The notes under the pieces: generated by a model
The model's input: only the letters and a program-made list of their open reading frames with translations
Told to the model about the DNA's origin: nothing
Database searches by the model: none
Part shown: piece after piece, positions 7,798 through 16,840 of the stretch
Position numbering within the stretch: position 1 is the first letter of the stretch
How the letters are laid out: each line of letters starts with the position of its first letter
Assembly: GCA_003536545.1 (NCBI GenBank)
Contig: DPZW01000004.1
Span: 1-21,178, forward strand
Length of the DNA: 21,178 nucleotides
Origin: Rhodospirillaceae bacterium
GTDB lineage: Bacteria; Pseudomonadota; Alphaproteobacteria; UBA11073
Reading direction: 5' to 3'
Translations under genes and position numbers: made by a program

Positions 7798-10647
7798 TTA
7801 GGCGGTTTTAGTCATCATGCCGTCAAACTGCTGACGCGTCATTGTAAAAACTTCACGCATTTCTCTCAGCTGATTGTCAATATTGCCATTGCTATTTCCT
7901 TCCGTGATGGCGATGGCTTGCGCTTCCATATCCTTGGCAATTAAAGCAAGTCTGGCTGCCCCCATGCGCGCGCTCGTGGATTTGATGGTATGGGCTGGGC
8001 GCACGGCGGCGGCGATATCCTGATTAGCCAATGCGCTGGTAATTTCCTGAATATATTTTTCCGTATCCTCAATGTAATAACGCAGCATAGTATCATATTT
8101 GTTTTTGAATACTTTGCGGGATTCTTCTGCCGCCTGCATATCAATCAAGCGATCTGATCCAGATGTTCTGGCCGTGATAGGGGGCAATGCAGTTTTGACA
8201 GGCGAAGATTCCTGTGTGAGAGGTGCTGCAGGTAACTCCTTTGTCTGCGGTTCTGTTTGTGCAGGTTTTTTGCCGGTAACCCAAAAATAAACGGCTTCCT
8301 GCAATGTGCGGTAACGCACGGGTTTTGACAGATAATCATTCATGCCGGCATCCAGACACTTCTGACGATCTGTAGCCATGGCATTGGCGGTGAGGGCAAT
8401 AATAGGAAGGCTGGTCGGCAAAATGCCGGTGTTTTTAAGACTGGTAATGCGGCGCGCGGCTTCATACCCGTCCATGACAGGCATCTGGCAATCCATAATG
8501 ATTAGGGAATAAGCCTGTTTTTGTGCTGCCTGCAAGGCTTCTTCGCCATTATCCGCTGTGGTGACAATACAGCCCATATCTTCCAGAACTTCTTTCACAT
8601 ATAGCTGATTGATACGATTATCCTCCGCCAGCAAAATATGTGTATCAGCCAATTTCAATCCGACAGAAGATCTATTCATCGCACGGCTTTCAGGGGTATC
8701 TACGTGAATGACACCGTCCGTTTGTCCACTGCTGTATTTTTCCCATACTTTAGCCAGTGTTTCGATAAGCTCCAGATTTCGTACTGGTTTGGAAATGAAA
8801 GCAGAAAATCCGTTCGACATCAGATGATATTCTGTATTGTTATAGCCTGCGGCTGTCATCATGATCAGGCAGGTGTTTGATAGGCTTGGCTCTTCCTTGA
8901 TTTTGCGGGCCAACATTTCACCATTCATGCCAAGCATCAGATAATCAATCATCACCACCTGATAGGGTTCGCCATTCTGCCTGGCCTTATACAAAGCTTC
9001 CAGCGCGTCTTTGCCGCTGGTGGTGACATGGCATTTCATCCCGGCGATGGTCAAAAGCTCTGCTACCAGATCACCGACGACGGAAAGATCATCTACGACC
9101 AATGCTTTTACATTTTTTAAAACAGCAGGTTTCAGAGGTGACAATTCGTTTTCTGGATCGCGGCGGAAGGGAATGCTGACAGCAAAGCGTGATCCTTTGC
9201 CTGGCGTGCTGTCAACCTTGATGCGGCCGCCCATCATTTCAACCAGTTGTTTGCATATGGGCAACCCCAGACCTGTGCCGCCAAAAATACGGGTTGTCGA
9301 TGCATCCGCCTGAAAGAATTTTTCAAATATTTTATGATGCATGTTTTCCGGGATGCCAATGCCGGTGTCTTCAATCACAAATTCCAGCATTACTTTTTCA
9401 GGATCAGGGTTGGCAGATTTTATTTCCTGAATGGTCAGGGAAACATAGCCTGTTTCTGTGAATTTAATGGCATTGCTGATCAGATTGCCCATAACCTGGC
9501 GGATGCGCAGGGGGTCAGCAAAAACATATTCTTCCGTGCCGGGCATATAGCGCACTGCAAGTTCCAGAGATTTTTCCTTGGCATGCGATGAGTGCAGCAT
9601 GCAAATTTCATCAATCAATTCCCGCATATTGGTAGGGATGAAATCCAGTTCAATTTTCTGTGCCTCAATTTTTGAGAAATCCAGAATATCATTAATGATA
9701 TTCAGTAAAGAATTACCGGAATTCATAATGGTCCGTGTAAAATTCTGTTGCTCACTATTAAGTTTGGTTTTCAGTAGTAGTTCAGACATTCCCAGAATAC
9801 CATTCATGGGCGATCGTAATTCATGGCTGATAGTGGCCAGAAATTCTGATTTAATCTGGTCTGTGCGCAGCATGGCATGGTGAAATTCTGCAATGGCGCG
9901 CGCAATGGCACCGATTTCGTCTTTTTTATCCTGATAAGGAATAACCACGCGTGAATCATACCGTAAATGGTCAACCGTCTTGGCCAATTTGCGTGTATCA
10001 CGTGAAAATCGTAAATTTGTATACCAGATAATACCACTGGCGATCAGCAATAAAGCCGTGATAGCCAGTGGTAACCAAAGTGAGATGCCTTTTGAAATAG
10101 ACTGGATGGCATCTGTCAGCTGTTGATGGGCAATGCTGCGGTCGCGTTCCAGAATACGGCCAATGGCATCGAGCGCGCTGCCACCAGTGGTGTTATCAAT
10201 ATTTGGCAGGGCCAACCGTGCTGTTTCGCTGGGATTGGCTGCAAAGGCGATCATGGCATTTTCATAGACCATAAAACTTTCTTCCAATGCCATGATTGCA
10301 TTTTTCTCATCAGCCGATAGCACATTGTGGCTATGTGCAAGATCGACGGATTTGTACGCGTTCAGTGCGACTTTGATCTGTTTGATTGCCTGAAATGCAT
10401 TCCCCAAATCGCTGCCGCGCCCGTATAATACAAAGTCCTTGTAGTGATGAATAAAGCCTGCAAATCCCATAGAATCCCGCAGATCCATGTATATCTTTGC
10501 GCGGTCTTCATAATCCTGATTATAATGATCCCATTGTTGTTTTGCTACAGTCAGCGTCTGCATTTCATAATATGAGAATGTGAACATGCCTGTCACCGCC
10601 AGCAAAGCGGTGAGTAGCAGGGCAAAGCTGTAATAACGCATATTCAT
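7798..10647 (-). CDS. Hybrid sensor histidine kinase with two receivers and an HPt domain
   Basis: About 949 residues from ATG 10647, which lies 4 bases after the previous stop; a TTG at 10689 would add 14 residues but overlap that gene. Domain order is: transmembrane helix (about 6-27), a mainly helical periplasmic region of ~160 residues, second transmembrane helix (about 189-211), HAMP-like linker, HisKA with phospho-acceptor H275 (ATISHELRSPMNG), HATPase with N-box NLISNAIKF and G-boxes DTGIGIP and GGTGLGLP, receiver 1 (phosphorylatable D568 in VMIDYLM), receiver 2 (D719 in IMDCQMPVMDG), and HPt with H886 (HTIKSTSARMG). All phosphorelay residues are intact, as in BarA/ArcB-type kinases. 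It is the last gene of the secretion operon, directly after a receiver-ATPase protein that has no kinase of its own, so that protein is the likely final target. The sensed signal is unknown. The gene ends two bases from the convergent outer-membrane factor gene. Confidence 0.95.
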   Translation of the reverse strand: MNMRYYSFALLLTALLAVTGMFTFSYYEMQTLTVAKQQWDHYNQDYEDRAKIYMDLRDSMGFAGFIHHYKDFVLYGRGSDLGNAFQAIKQIKVALNAYKSVDLAHSHNVLSADEKNAIMALEESFMVYENAMIAFAANPSETARLALPNIDNTTGGSALDAIGRILERDRSIAHQQLTDAIQSISKGISLWLPLAITALLLIASGIIWYTNLRFSRDTRKLAKTVDHLRYDSRVVIPYQDKKDEIGAIARAIAEFHHAMLRTDQIKSEFLATISHELRSPMNGILGMSELLLKTKLNSEQQNFTRTIMNSGNSLLNIINDILDFSKIEAQKIELDFIPTNMRELIDEICMLHSSHAKEKSLELAVRYMPGTEEYVFADPLRIRQVMGNLISNAIKFTETGYVSLTIQEIKSANPDPEKVMLEFVIEDTGIGIPENMHHKIFEKFFQADASTTRIFGGTGLGLPICKQLVEMMGGRIKVDSTPGKGSRFAVSIPFRRDPENELSPLKPAVLKNVKALVVDDLSVVGDLVAELLTIAGMKCHVTTSGKDALEALYKARQNGEPYQVVMIDYLMLGMNGEMLARKIKEEPSLSNTCLIMMTAAGYNNTEYHLMSNGFSAFISKPVRNLELIETLAKVWEKYSSGQTDGVIHVDTPESRAMNRSSVGLKLADTHILLAEDNRINQLYVKEVLEDMGCIVTTADNGEEALQAAQKQAYSLIIMDCQMPVMDGYEAARRITSLKNTGILPTSLPIIALTANAMATDRQKCLDAGMNDYLSKPVRYRTLQEAVYFWVTGKKPAQTEPQTKELPAAPLTQESSPVKTALPPITARTSGSDRLIDMQAAEESRKVFKNKYDTMLRYYIEDTEKYIQEITSALANQDIAAAVRPAHTIKSTSARMGAARLALIAKDMEAQAIAITEGNSNGNIDNQLREMREVFTMTRQQFDGMMTKTA

Positions 10648-10651
10648 ATCA

Positions 10652-11605
10652 TCACCATTCCAGACTTTTTTTCTTGCTGACAAAAGCAATCACCTGATTG
10701 CCTTTTTCGTTATATGTTAATTTGTCGAAGCTGATGGCTTTGGCCTGTGCAATGCCGCGGCCGTGGGTATCACCCGCACGAGAGGGATCAATGGTCATAT
10801 AACGTTGCCAGTCAAAACCCTGGCCTTCGTCCGTGATAATCAGATAGATGCCATCTTCTTTTTGCGTGACAACGGCTTCAACCACCTTGTCCTGATATTT
10901 GGGGGACTCCTGCCGCAGAAGAATCTCATTATTCCAGTTATTATGTTCCAGCAATTCTGTTTTAAACTGATAACCAATTTCCAGGTTGCCATGCTCAACC
11001 GCATTGATCAAAAGCTCTGCCATGCCCGGCAATACGCGTTCCGGGTCTGGAAAGCAGTGGGCCATAAAGCCGGCCAGGCATTCAGCTTCGGCAATCGTTC
11101 TGAAATGAAATTTACAGGTATGTATCATATTAAAGCTGAGACGATGTTTGCGTAATTCGTCACTGAGCGTACGATTCTGTTGTGCTTCTCGTGTAGCGGC
11201 GATAAGAACAGAGCGCAGCATGCCGGCTTCGATGGGTTTGGTGAGGTAATAAAATACGCCGGCTTCCAGTCCTTCCTGAATAGCCTTGGTATTAGAAACA
11301 GCCGTAACCATCACAATTGGAATTTTACGCAAGACAGGATCATCCTTGATGTTCCGCACTGCGCTGAGGCCATCCAGGACAGGCATCATACGATCCATCA
11401 AAATGACATCAACAGGTTCGTTGCCTTCCTGCAGAATGCGTAAGGCTTCGGCACCATTTTCTGCTTGAATCGTGACGTGCCCCAAATCGCTGACATAGGC
11501 CTCAAGCAGGGCACGCTCCAGCCTGTCATCATCTACAGCCAATACTGTAAGCGGACGATTTTGCTTGCGGGCAAAGGGAATGACGTTTTCAGCATGTCGT
11601 GGCAT
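10652..11605 (-). CDS. Response regulator: receiver domain fused to RsbW-like HATPase domain
   Basis: 317 residues. Residues 19-137 form a receiver domain with acidic pocket D25-D27, phospho-acceptor D71 (ILMDRMMPVLDG), T101 and K123. From about 165 there is a GHKL ATPase domain of the anti-sigma (RsbW/SpoIIAB) type: N-box ELLINAVEHGN (N201), D259 in ITDEGQGFDW, and the glycine-rich GRGIAQAK. There is no DNA-binding domain. The H-box phospho-acceptor region of a true kinase is absent, so it is not a histidine kinase itself. Known relatives act by partner switching: phosphorylation of the receiver changes how the ATPase domain binds or phosphorylates a sigma-factor or STAS-domain partner. No such partner is encoded in this window. 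The ATG at 11605 has an AGGA-type ribosome binding site and lies 8 bases after the HlyD stop; the gene ends 4 bases before the kinase, so the two are probably made together. Confidence 0.92.
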   Translation of the reverse strand: MPRHAENVIPFARKQNRPLTVLAVDDDRLERALLEAYVSDLGHVTIQAENGAEALRILQEGNEPVDVILMDRMMPVLDGLSAVRNIKDDPVLRKIPIVMVTAVSNTKAIQEGLEAGVFYYLTKPIEAGMLRSVLIAATREAQQNRTLSDELRKHRLSFNMIHTCKFHFRTIAEAECLAGFMAHCFPDPERVLPGMAELLINAVEHGNLEIGYQFKTELLEHNNWNNEILLRQESPKYQDKVVEAVVTQKEDGIYLIITDEGQGFDWQRYMTIDPSRAGDTHGRGIAQAKAISFDKLTYNEKGNQVIAFVSKKKSLEW

Positions 11606-11613
11606 GACGGATC

Positions 11614-12930
11614 CTATCGCTCGGTAAATGAGGTTTTAAGGGCAACATGGATGGGTTTGAGCAGGTAATCGAGAATGGTTTTTTCGCCCGTGATGACATC
11701 CGCCATCACGGTCATGCCCGGTACAATTTTATTATTGGGATTTTGTCCCACATAATTCTGTTCCAGCAGAATTTGTCCCTGATAATACCGTTCGCCATTT
11801 TCGCCGCTAAAAGTTGTGGCAGAAATTTGATCCAGCTTGCCTTTGATATAGCCATAGCGTGAAAAATCAAAACTGCTGAACTTAACCTGTACGTCCTGTC
11901 CGGATTTGATATGCCCGATGTGCTGTGGCGGAATTTTTACCTGGACCACCAGACGCTCGCTCATCGGCACAATTTCCATGAGGGTTTGGCCTGGTTGAAC
12001 CACCGCGCCTACGGTATTAACCGTAAAACCCTTTATCAAGCCGTTGACCGGTGATTTCATAGTCAGGCGTGTGACACGATTCTGCAATTTATCAATTAAT
12101 TCGGCATTTTGTGCAGCCTCTGCAATGACTGCATCCAGCTTTTCATTCGCTTGATCCCGTTGGCCGGCATTAAGGGAGTGTAGCCGGTTTTGGAATTCAC
12201 GAATTTCAGTTTGTGCTGCTGCCATTCGGCTTTGTATCTGAGATACTTCGCCACGCACCACATTCACACGTTGCTGCGTTTCCAGTAACTGCATATCAGA
12301 GGCATATCCCTGACTATTCAGGTTTTTTCGGCGGCTATAAAGATCATTGGCGATATTGTAATTCGCCTGGGCTGTTTGTAGATCAGATCGCAGGGCAGCA
12401 ATCATTTGCTGCTTCTGGTTAATTTGCTCAGATATAATTTTTTGTTCTTCACCGCGCGCATTCATCATGGTGTTAAAGAATTGTAATTGATCTTTTACCA
12501 GTTCAGGATAACGGGATTCATATGTTGAAAAATCTGGCTGGCGGCCTTCGCCAAAAGCACGCAGCCGCTCTTCCTGCATGGCAAGGCTTACTTGCTTGAT
12601 GCGCGCACGCTCCAGATCATGGGTCGTGCCTGCTTCCTGCAGTTCCAGTAAATCCTGACCTTTGCCGACCATTTGGCCTTCACGGACAAAAATTTTATGC
12701 ACAATGCCACCCTCCAGATGCTGGACAACCTGCTGGTGGCCTTGCGGCACCACTTCACCGGGTGTACGCGCAACCTCATTGATTTGCGTGACGGCAGACC
12801 AGATGATAAATGCCATAATAGCGATACTGACCGTAATCATTGTCATGCGAATGATGACCGGGTTCGTGGACTCTTCCAGTTGAATAGCCTGTGAGAGATA
12901 CCGGGATTGCTTTTCTGATGACGTATACAT
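11614..12930 (-). CDS. HlyD-family type I secretion membrane fusion protein
   Basis: 438 residues; the periplasmic adaptor that links an inner-membrane type I ABC exporter to an outer-membrane TolC-like channel. There is a short cytoplasmic N-terminus, a single transmembrane helix (about 26-48), a lipoyl-like half with EVVPQGHQQVVQHLEGGIV (59-77), a long periplasmic coiled coil (about 105-265, Gln/Asn/Glu/Arg-rich), the second lipoyl half (SPVNGLIKGF) and a beta-barrel. The C-terminus matches the family signature (GMTVMADVITGEKTILDYLLKPI). The length is normal for PrtE/LapC/HlyD proteins. The ATG at 12930 shares its A with the stop of the preceding ABC gene (TAATG), so translation is coupled. 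All recognisable parts are intact, in contrast to the two ABC partners. Confidence 0.96.
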   Translation of the reverse strand: MYTSSEKQSRYLSQAIQLEESTNPVIIRMTMITVSIAIMAFIIWSAVTQINEVARTPGEVVPQGHQQVVQHLEGGIVHKIFVREGQMVGKGQDLLELQEAGTTHDLERARIKQVSLAMQEERLRAFGEGRQPDFSTYESRYPELVKDQLQFFNTMMNARGEEQKIISEQINQKQQMIAALRSDLQTAQANYNIANDLYSRRKNLNSQGYASDMQLLETQQRVNVVRGEVSQIQSRMAAAQTEIREFQNRLHSLNAGQRDQANEKLDAVIAEAAQNAELIDKLQNRVTRLTMKSPVNGLIKGFTVNTVGAVVQPGQTLMEIVPMSERLVVQVKIPPQHIGHIKSGQDVQVKFSSFDFSRYGYIKGKLDQISATTFSGENGERYYQGQILLEQNYVGQNPNNKIVPGMTVMADVITGEKTILDYLLKPIHVALKTSFTER

Positions 12931-15137
12931 TATGCGACCTCTCGTTGATGGCTGGTTTTATTTGTTTGCCCGGCAGGAACAGCAATCTGGGGTATCTCTC
13001 CATGCTGCAGCAGTAAAATCTGATCTGCGAATGCGCTAAAATCCTCACGGTAGGTCACCATTAAAATGGTGCGCTTACCTTTGGCGCGCATAATGTAATC
13101 CTTTAAATTTTTTCCGGCCCTGCCGTTCAGCAATGAATTTGGAATTTCATCAATCAAGAGAATGGGCGATTGATGCAGATACGCGCGTGCAAGTGACAGG
13201 CGGGTGGCAAGGTTGATGGATATGGCTTCAGTGCCATGGCGGCTGATAAGACTGTTAAGGCCATTGGGCATCTGCCTGACTTCATCCCATGCATCTGCAA
13301 GCTGCAAGGCAATTTCCATATCCATTTCAGTTGCAAGTGGATTGCTGAGACGTAAATTTTCAATCACACTGCCACGGAAAATATCAGGGTTTTGTGGTAC
13401 ATAGGCAATCTGGCGGCGCAGGTCCGGCGCATCCAGCTGACGAATATCAAAGCCGTCAATCTGCACCGTGCCCGAAGTGGCGCGATAAAGTCCCTTAATC
13501 ATTTTCAGCAAACTGGTTTTCCCGGAACCATTTTCACCCATGAGCACTGAAAACTCACCAGGTTTGCAACGGAAATTAAGGCCAGAAAAAATGGCATCGC
13601 TATTTTCACCATACTGCAAACTTGCGTCCATGAAAGCAATATCGCCGCGGCTGCGTGGGAGACGGGCGGCGGTTTTGGCCTCCGTTGCTTCTGTATCGAG
13701 ATCCATAAGCTTATTAACCTGGATGATGGAATTTCGAATTTGTTCAAGCCGCGGGATCATCGTGCACATGCTGTAGAATGGCGTGAGAATACGCCAGACA
13801 AGAATCATGGTGGCAACTAATGCCCCTGTACTCATTTGTCCTGCCCAGATGAGATAAACCCCAAAACTTACAGTCGCAACGGCAGAGATGAGGGTAAGAG
13901 AATTCGCAAGTGTTTCCGCCACCATGCCCAGCCAGTTCAGGTGAAATTGCGAGAGCACTTCTTTCCCGGATAAATCCCGGAATTTTTGCTGCCATCGTTC
14001 TGTGAGGCCATAACCGCGAATACCAGAAATTTTTTCAAAAGTTTCAATTGAGAATTGTTGTTTGGCAGAGGACGCCTTGGCTGCCAGACGAATAGAAACC
14101 TTAACGCGGTTATGAATTAATATAAATAAAATGCCAAAGCATAGTGTCATCGCGAGCGGCACATAAACCAGGGGGCCTGCAATGGCATAAATGGCAAGCA
14201 CGGACAAAATAACAAATGGCAATTCCACCAAAGACAGAAAGACCGACCCACTGAAAAAATCACGAATGGATTCAAAGGTTTTAATGCGCGCAATCTGAGC
14301 AGAAACAGAGGCACGTTCAATAAGATGCGGTGCGAGGCCTATCAAATGCGCAAAAATACGATTGCTGACCACATTATCCATGCGCGCAGAGAACCATGAC
14401 AATCCGCGCGAACGAATATGACGCAACACCCATTCAAAGCCCACAGCCATGATGGCACCCACTGTGAGCATTGGCAGAGTGTCAACTGTGCCCGATGCTA
14501 TCACGCGATCATAAACGAGCATGATAAAAATCGGCGTAAAGAGCGTGATGATATTGAGGAGTAGTCCAGACAGCAATATCTGCATAAAATTAGCCTTGAA
14601 TCGGCCAATCATCGCGCGAAACCAGCTGTGCCCCGATCCTTCGCGCATAAATTTGGAGATTTCGGTTTTATTCTCGTCAAATCTTTCAAAGATCCAGGCT
14701 GTTCCTGTGGATTCCATCACTGCGGCTGTTTGCGCATCATTTAATTCTTTGTGAGAGACCAGCATCATGTCTTCAGGCCCCCGACCCAAAACCACAACAG
14801 GCGGTTTTTTCTCAGGAATAAATAAAGCGGGCAACAGACGGTTATCGAGCTCCGATAGGCGCGTGGCTACTGGACGCGCAAAATAGCCCAGATTAACTAG
14901 CGTAGCGAGCGTAGATACTTCGTCAAATGCAGCATCGCCATGCGGCAGAGCTTCAAGGAAACGATAAGTTTTGCAACGTGGCTCCATCGCCATGACCAGA
15001 ACGCATAAACTGTTTTCCCAGACGTTTTGTGGGGAAAAATTATTGCGTCCAATTTGGCGGAGCATGGCCATCATATCCGCAACCGGATGTTCAAGCTGGG
15101 AGATATCTGTTGATAAAATTGTTTCAGATACGCTCAT
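12930..15137 (-). CDS. Type I secretion ABC transporter with C39-like N-domain; partly degenerate ATPase
   Basis: 735 residues. The N-terminal ~155 residues look like the C39-like domain of HlyB/LapB exporters (LATLVNLGYFARPV, LPALFI), without the catalytic Cys/His of a real C39 peptidase, so it probably binds substrate rather than cutting it. An ABC transmembrane domain with about six helices follows (about 180-470), then the nucleotide-binding domain. Walker A is intact (G534-T541, GENGSGKT), as are the Q-loop (Q582, YVPQNPD) and Walker B with its catalytic Glu (D663-E664, ILLIDE). The signature motif expected as LSGGQ is ISINL (639-643), the D-loop Asp is L670, and the H-loop His is Y696 (MVTYRED). 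The DNA reads cleanly in frame through these sites, so this is not a frameshift artefact. The gene overlaps both its neighbours (ATGA-type at 15134-15137, TAATG at 12930). It is likely the ATP-binding half of a heteromer with the upstream ABC protein. Confidence 0.94.
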   Translation of the reverse strand: MSVSETILSTDISQLEHPVADMMAMLRQIGRNNFSPQNVWENSLCVLVMAMEPRCKTYRFLEALPHGDAAFDEVSTLATLVNLGYFARPVATRLSELDNRLLPALFIPEKKPPVVVLGRGPEDMMLVSHKELNDAQTAAVMESTGTAWIFERFDENKTEISKFMREGSGHSWFRAMIGRFKANFMQILLSGLLLNIITLFTPIFIMLVYDRVIASGTVDTLPMLTVGAIMAVGFEWVLRHIRSRGLSWFSARMDNVVSNRIFAHLIGLAPHLIERASVSAQIARIKTFESIRDFFSGSVFLSLVELPFVILSVLAIYAIAGPLVYVPLAMTLCFGILFILIHNRVKVSIRLAAKASSAKQQFSIETFEKISGIRGYGLTERWQQKFRDLSGKEVLSQFHLNWLGMVAETLANSLTLISAVATVSFGVYLIWAGQMSTGALVATMILVWRILTPFYSMCTMIPRLEQIRNSIIQVNKLMDLDTEATEAKTAARLPRSRGDIAFMDASLQYGENSDAIFSGLNFRCKPGEFSVLMGENGSGKTSLLKMIKGLYRATSGTVQIDGFDIRQLDAPDLRRQIAYVPQNPDIFRGSVIENLRLSNPLATEMDMEIALQLADAWDEVRQMPNGLNSLISRHGTEAISINLATRLSLARAYLHQSPILLIDEIPNSLLNGRAGKNLKDYIMRAKGKRTILMVTYREDFSAFADQILLLQHGEIPQIAVPAGQTNKTSHQREVA

Positions 15138-16840
15138 ATCCGTAACTCCTGATAGGGTTGGACTTTTGGCGCATTTTCTGAATCATTGGTTTCGATAAGT
15201 TTACTGCCCTGCAGCCTGCAGAAGCGATCAGCTAAATTACGCAGATTTTGATCATCAGAAATCAAAATCATGGTGGCCTTACCCTTTAGCTGGGCCAGAA
15301 GTTTATAAATGGTATTATAGCCCTGATGATCCAGCGATCTGTCTGCATTATCGAATAAAATAATTCGCGGTTTCGTTGCCAATACGCGCACCATGGCAAT
15401 GCGTTGTTTTAATCCCGGTGTAATGCTGTCGGTGTGATTGCCGCTGAGATAGGTATCAAATCCAGATGATAATTTTGCAATATCACGATCTACTTTTAAC
15501 AGCGAAGCAATTTCACGGACATGACTTTCATCAATCTGGCCAAAACAGGTCAGATTGTCACGAATGGAGCCGCGGAAAATTAGCCCCTCTGTCTGAATGT
15601 ATCCTACGTGATGGACCAATTGTTCCGCTGCAAAATATTGGATATCCGTGCCATCAACCCGAATTTGTCCCTGGGTCGGCGGATAAATGCCGGATAACAC
15701 TTTCAAAAGAATAGATTTGCTGCTTGCCTGGTCCGTATCCAGCAGGATGCATTCGCGGGCTTTTATATCAATATTAATATTCTCAAGTATCCACGGCTGA
15801 TCATCCGCAAAGCGAAATGACAAATGATTGATTTGCAGTGTCCCTTCACGCGGCGGATTAACAGTATTCGCCTCTGGTGGAATGTGCAGGGGCGTTGCAA
15901 AGAGCGCGTTTGCCTTTTCGCGGGCAATGGAAAAATCCTGATAACCTGCCCAGAGCCCCAGCGTACGCTGAATAGGCTGCATGATACGGCCTGACAATAT
16001 AATTGTTGCAATCAATCCTCCCGTGGTCAGATGTCCTTGCAATACAAAAATGGCACCCATAACGATAACACAGGTGACCATTAAATGCGAAAAAACCGCA
16101 CCCGTATTAAATGTGCTGGCTGTTGCATCTGTCACAGCATAATTTGCAAGTGTGGAAGTTTCTTCAAGTGCCTCATAGCGGCGTGAAAATGCATTTTCCA
16201 TCGCAAAAGATTTAATGGTGTGAATACCTTCCAGGCTTTCAATCAGAAAATTATAACGTTCATCATCAATCTGGCCCCGCTGGTCCAAGACATTTCGCAA
16301 CTTTCTTCCCTGCCACAAAGATAAAACCATAAATAAAATCAGAATAACACTGGGCACAATAATCAGAGGGCCGCCAATATAGGCAATCAGGCCTAGGAAA
16401 ACCGGAACAAAAACAAGCTCTGATAATGTGACCAAACCATAGCCATTATAGAAATCTTTTAGTTTTCCAATGGCTGCCATGCGGCTCATATGTTCTCCGA
16501 TTCCCACTGGCCCCACGCGTGAGAGATTCGATTGCAAAATATGATTCATTGCCTTGCATGACATCCGATGTTCATAGGTTGCGCCGTTCCATCCTATGAC
16601 GTAGGCGCGTGTCAAACGCAGGGCAGCCTCCAGAACAATGGCGATAAAGACACCTGCCAGCAGAATGGGGAGGGTGCCGGATCCCACATTTGGCAAGATA
16701 CGGTCATAGACCTGTAGAGTCATAATAGGGACGGCAAGCGATAGAATATTTATAGCAAGACTTGCCAGCAATAAACTTTTGGATTGTGAGTGAAAGCCTT
16801 CTGGCTTTAAGATATCTTTCTGAATCGTGGCAGAAATCAT
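15134..16840 (-). CDS. Type I secretion ABC protein with strongly degenerate nucleotide-binding domain
   Basis: 568 residues, no C39-like extension. Residues about 20-300 are an ABC transmembrane domain of the PrtD/LapB type (LLLASLAINILSLAVPIMTL; VYDRILPNVGSGTL), and about 335-550 a nucleotide-binding fold that aligns end to end with the family. Almost every ATPase motif is changed. In Walker A all three glycines are replaced (T369, A372, S374 before K375-S376). The Q-loop Gln is T417. LSGGQ is ITPGL (473-477). The Walker B catalytic Glu is N498 (ILFDNAD). The H-loop His is D529. The frame and the fold's spacing are preserved, so this looks like a maintained but catalytically dead half-transporter, not a decaying pseudogene. 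ATG 16840 overlaps the stop of the putative substrate gene (ATGA), and its own stop overlaps the next ABC gene. It probably pairs with that second ABC protein. Confidence 0.93.
   Translation of the reverse strand: MISATIQKDILKPEGFHSQSKSLLLASLAINILSLAVPIMTLQVYDRILPNVGSGTLPILLAGVFIAIVLEAALRLTRAYVIGWNGATYEHRMSCKAMNHILQSNLSRVGPVGIGEHMSRMAAIGKLKDFYNGYGLVTLSELVFVPVFLGLIAYIGGPLIIVPSVILILFMVLSLWQGRKLRNVLDQRGQIDDERYNFLIESLEGIHTIKSFAMENAFSRRYEALEETSTLANYAVTDATASTFNTGAVFSHLMVTCVIVMGAIFVLQGHLTTGGLIATIILSGRIMQPIQRTLGLWAGYQDFSIAREKANALFATPLHIPPEANTVNPPREGTLQINHLSFRFADDQPWILENINIDIKARECILLDTDQASSKSILLKVLSGIYPPTQGQIRVDGTDIQYFAAEQLVHHVGYIQTEGLIFRGSIRDNLTCFGQIDESHVREIASLLKVDRDIAKLSSGFDTYLSGNHTDSITPGLKQRIAMVRVLATKPRIILFDNADRSLDHQGYNTIYKLLAQLKGKATMILISDDQNLRNLADRFCRLQGSKLIETNDSENAPKVQPYQELRI

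Noticed and set aside
10648..10689. TTG start at 10689 for the hybrid kinase
   Set aside because: It would overlap the upstream gene by 38 bases and add a charged segment before the first membrane helix; ATG 10647 directly after the previous stop fits better.
15134..16840. First ABC gene as a pseudogene
   Set aside because: Motif residues are lost, but the frame, length, transmembrane helices and start/stop overlaps are all intact; random decay would be expected to bring stops or frameshifts.
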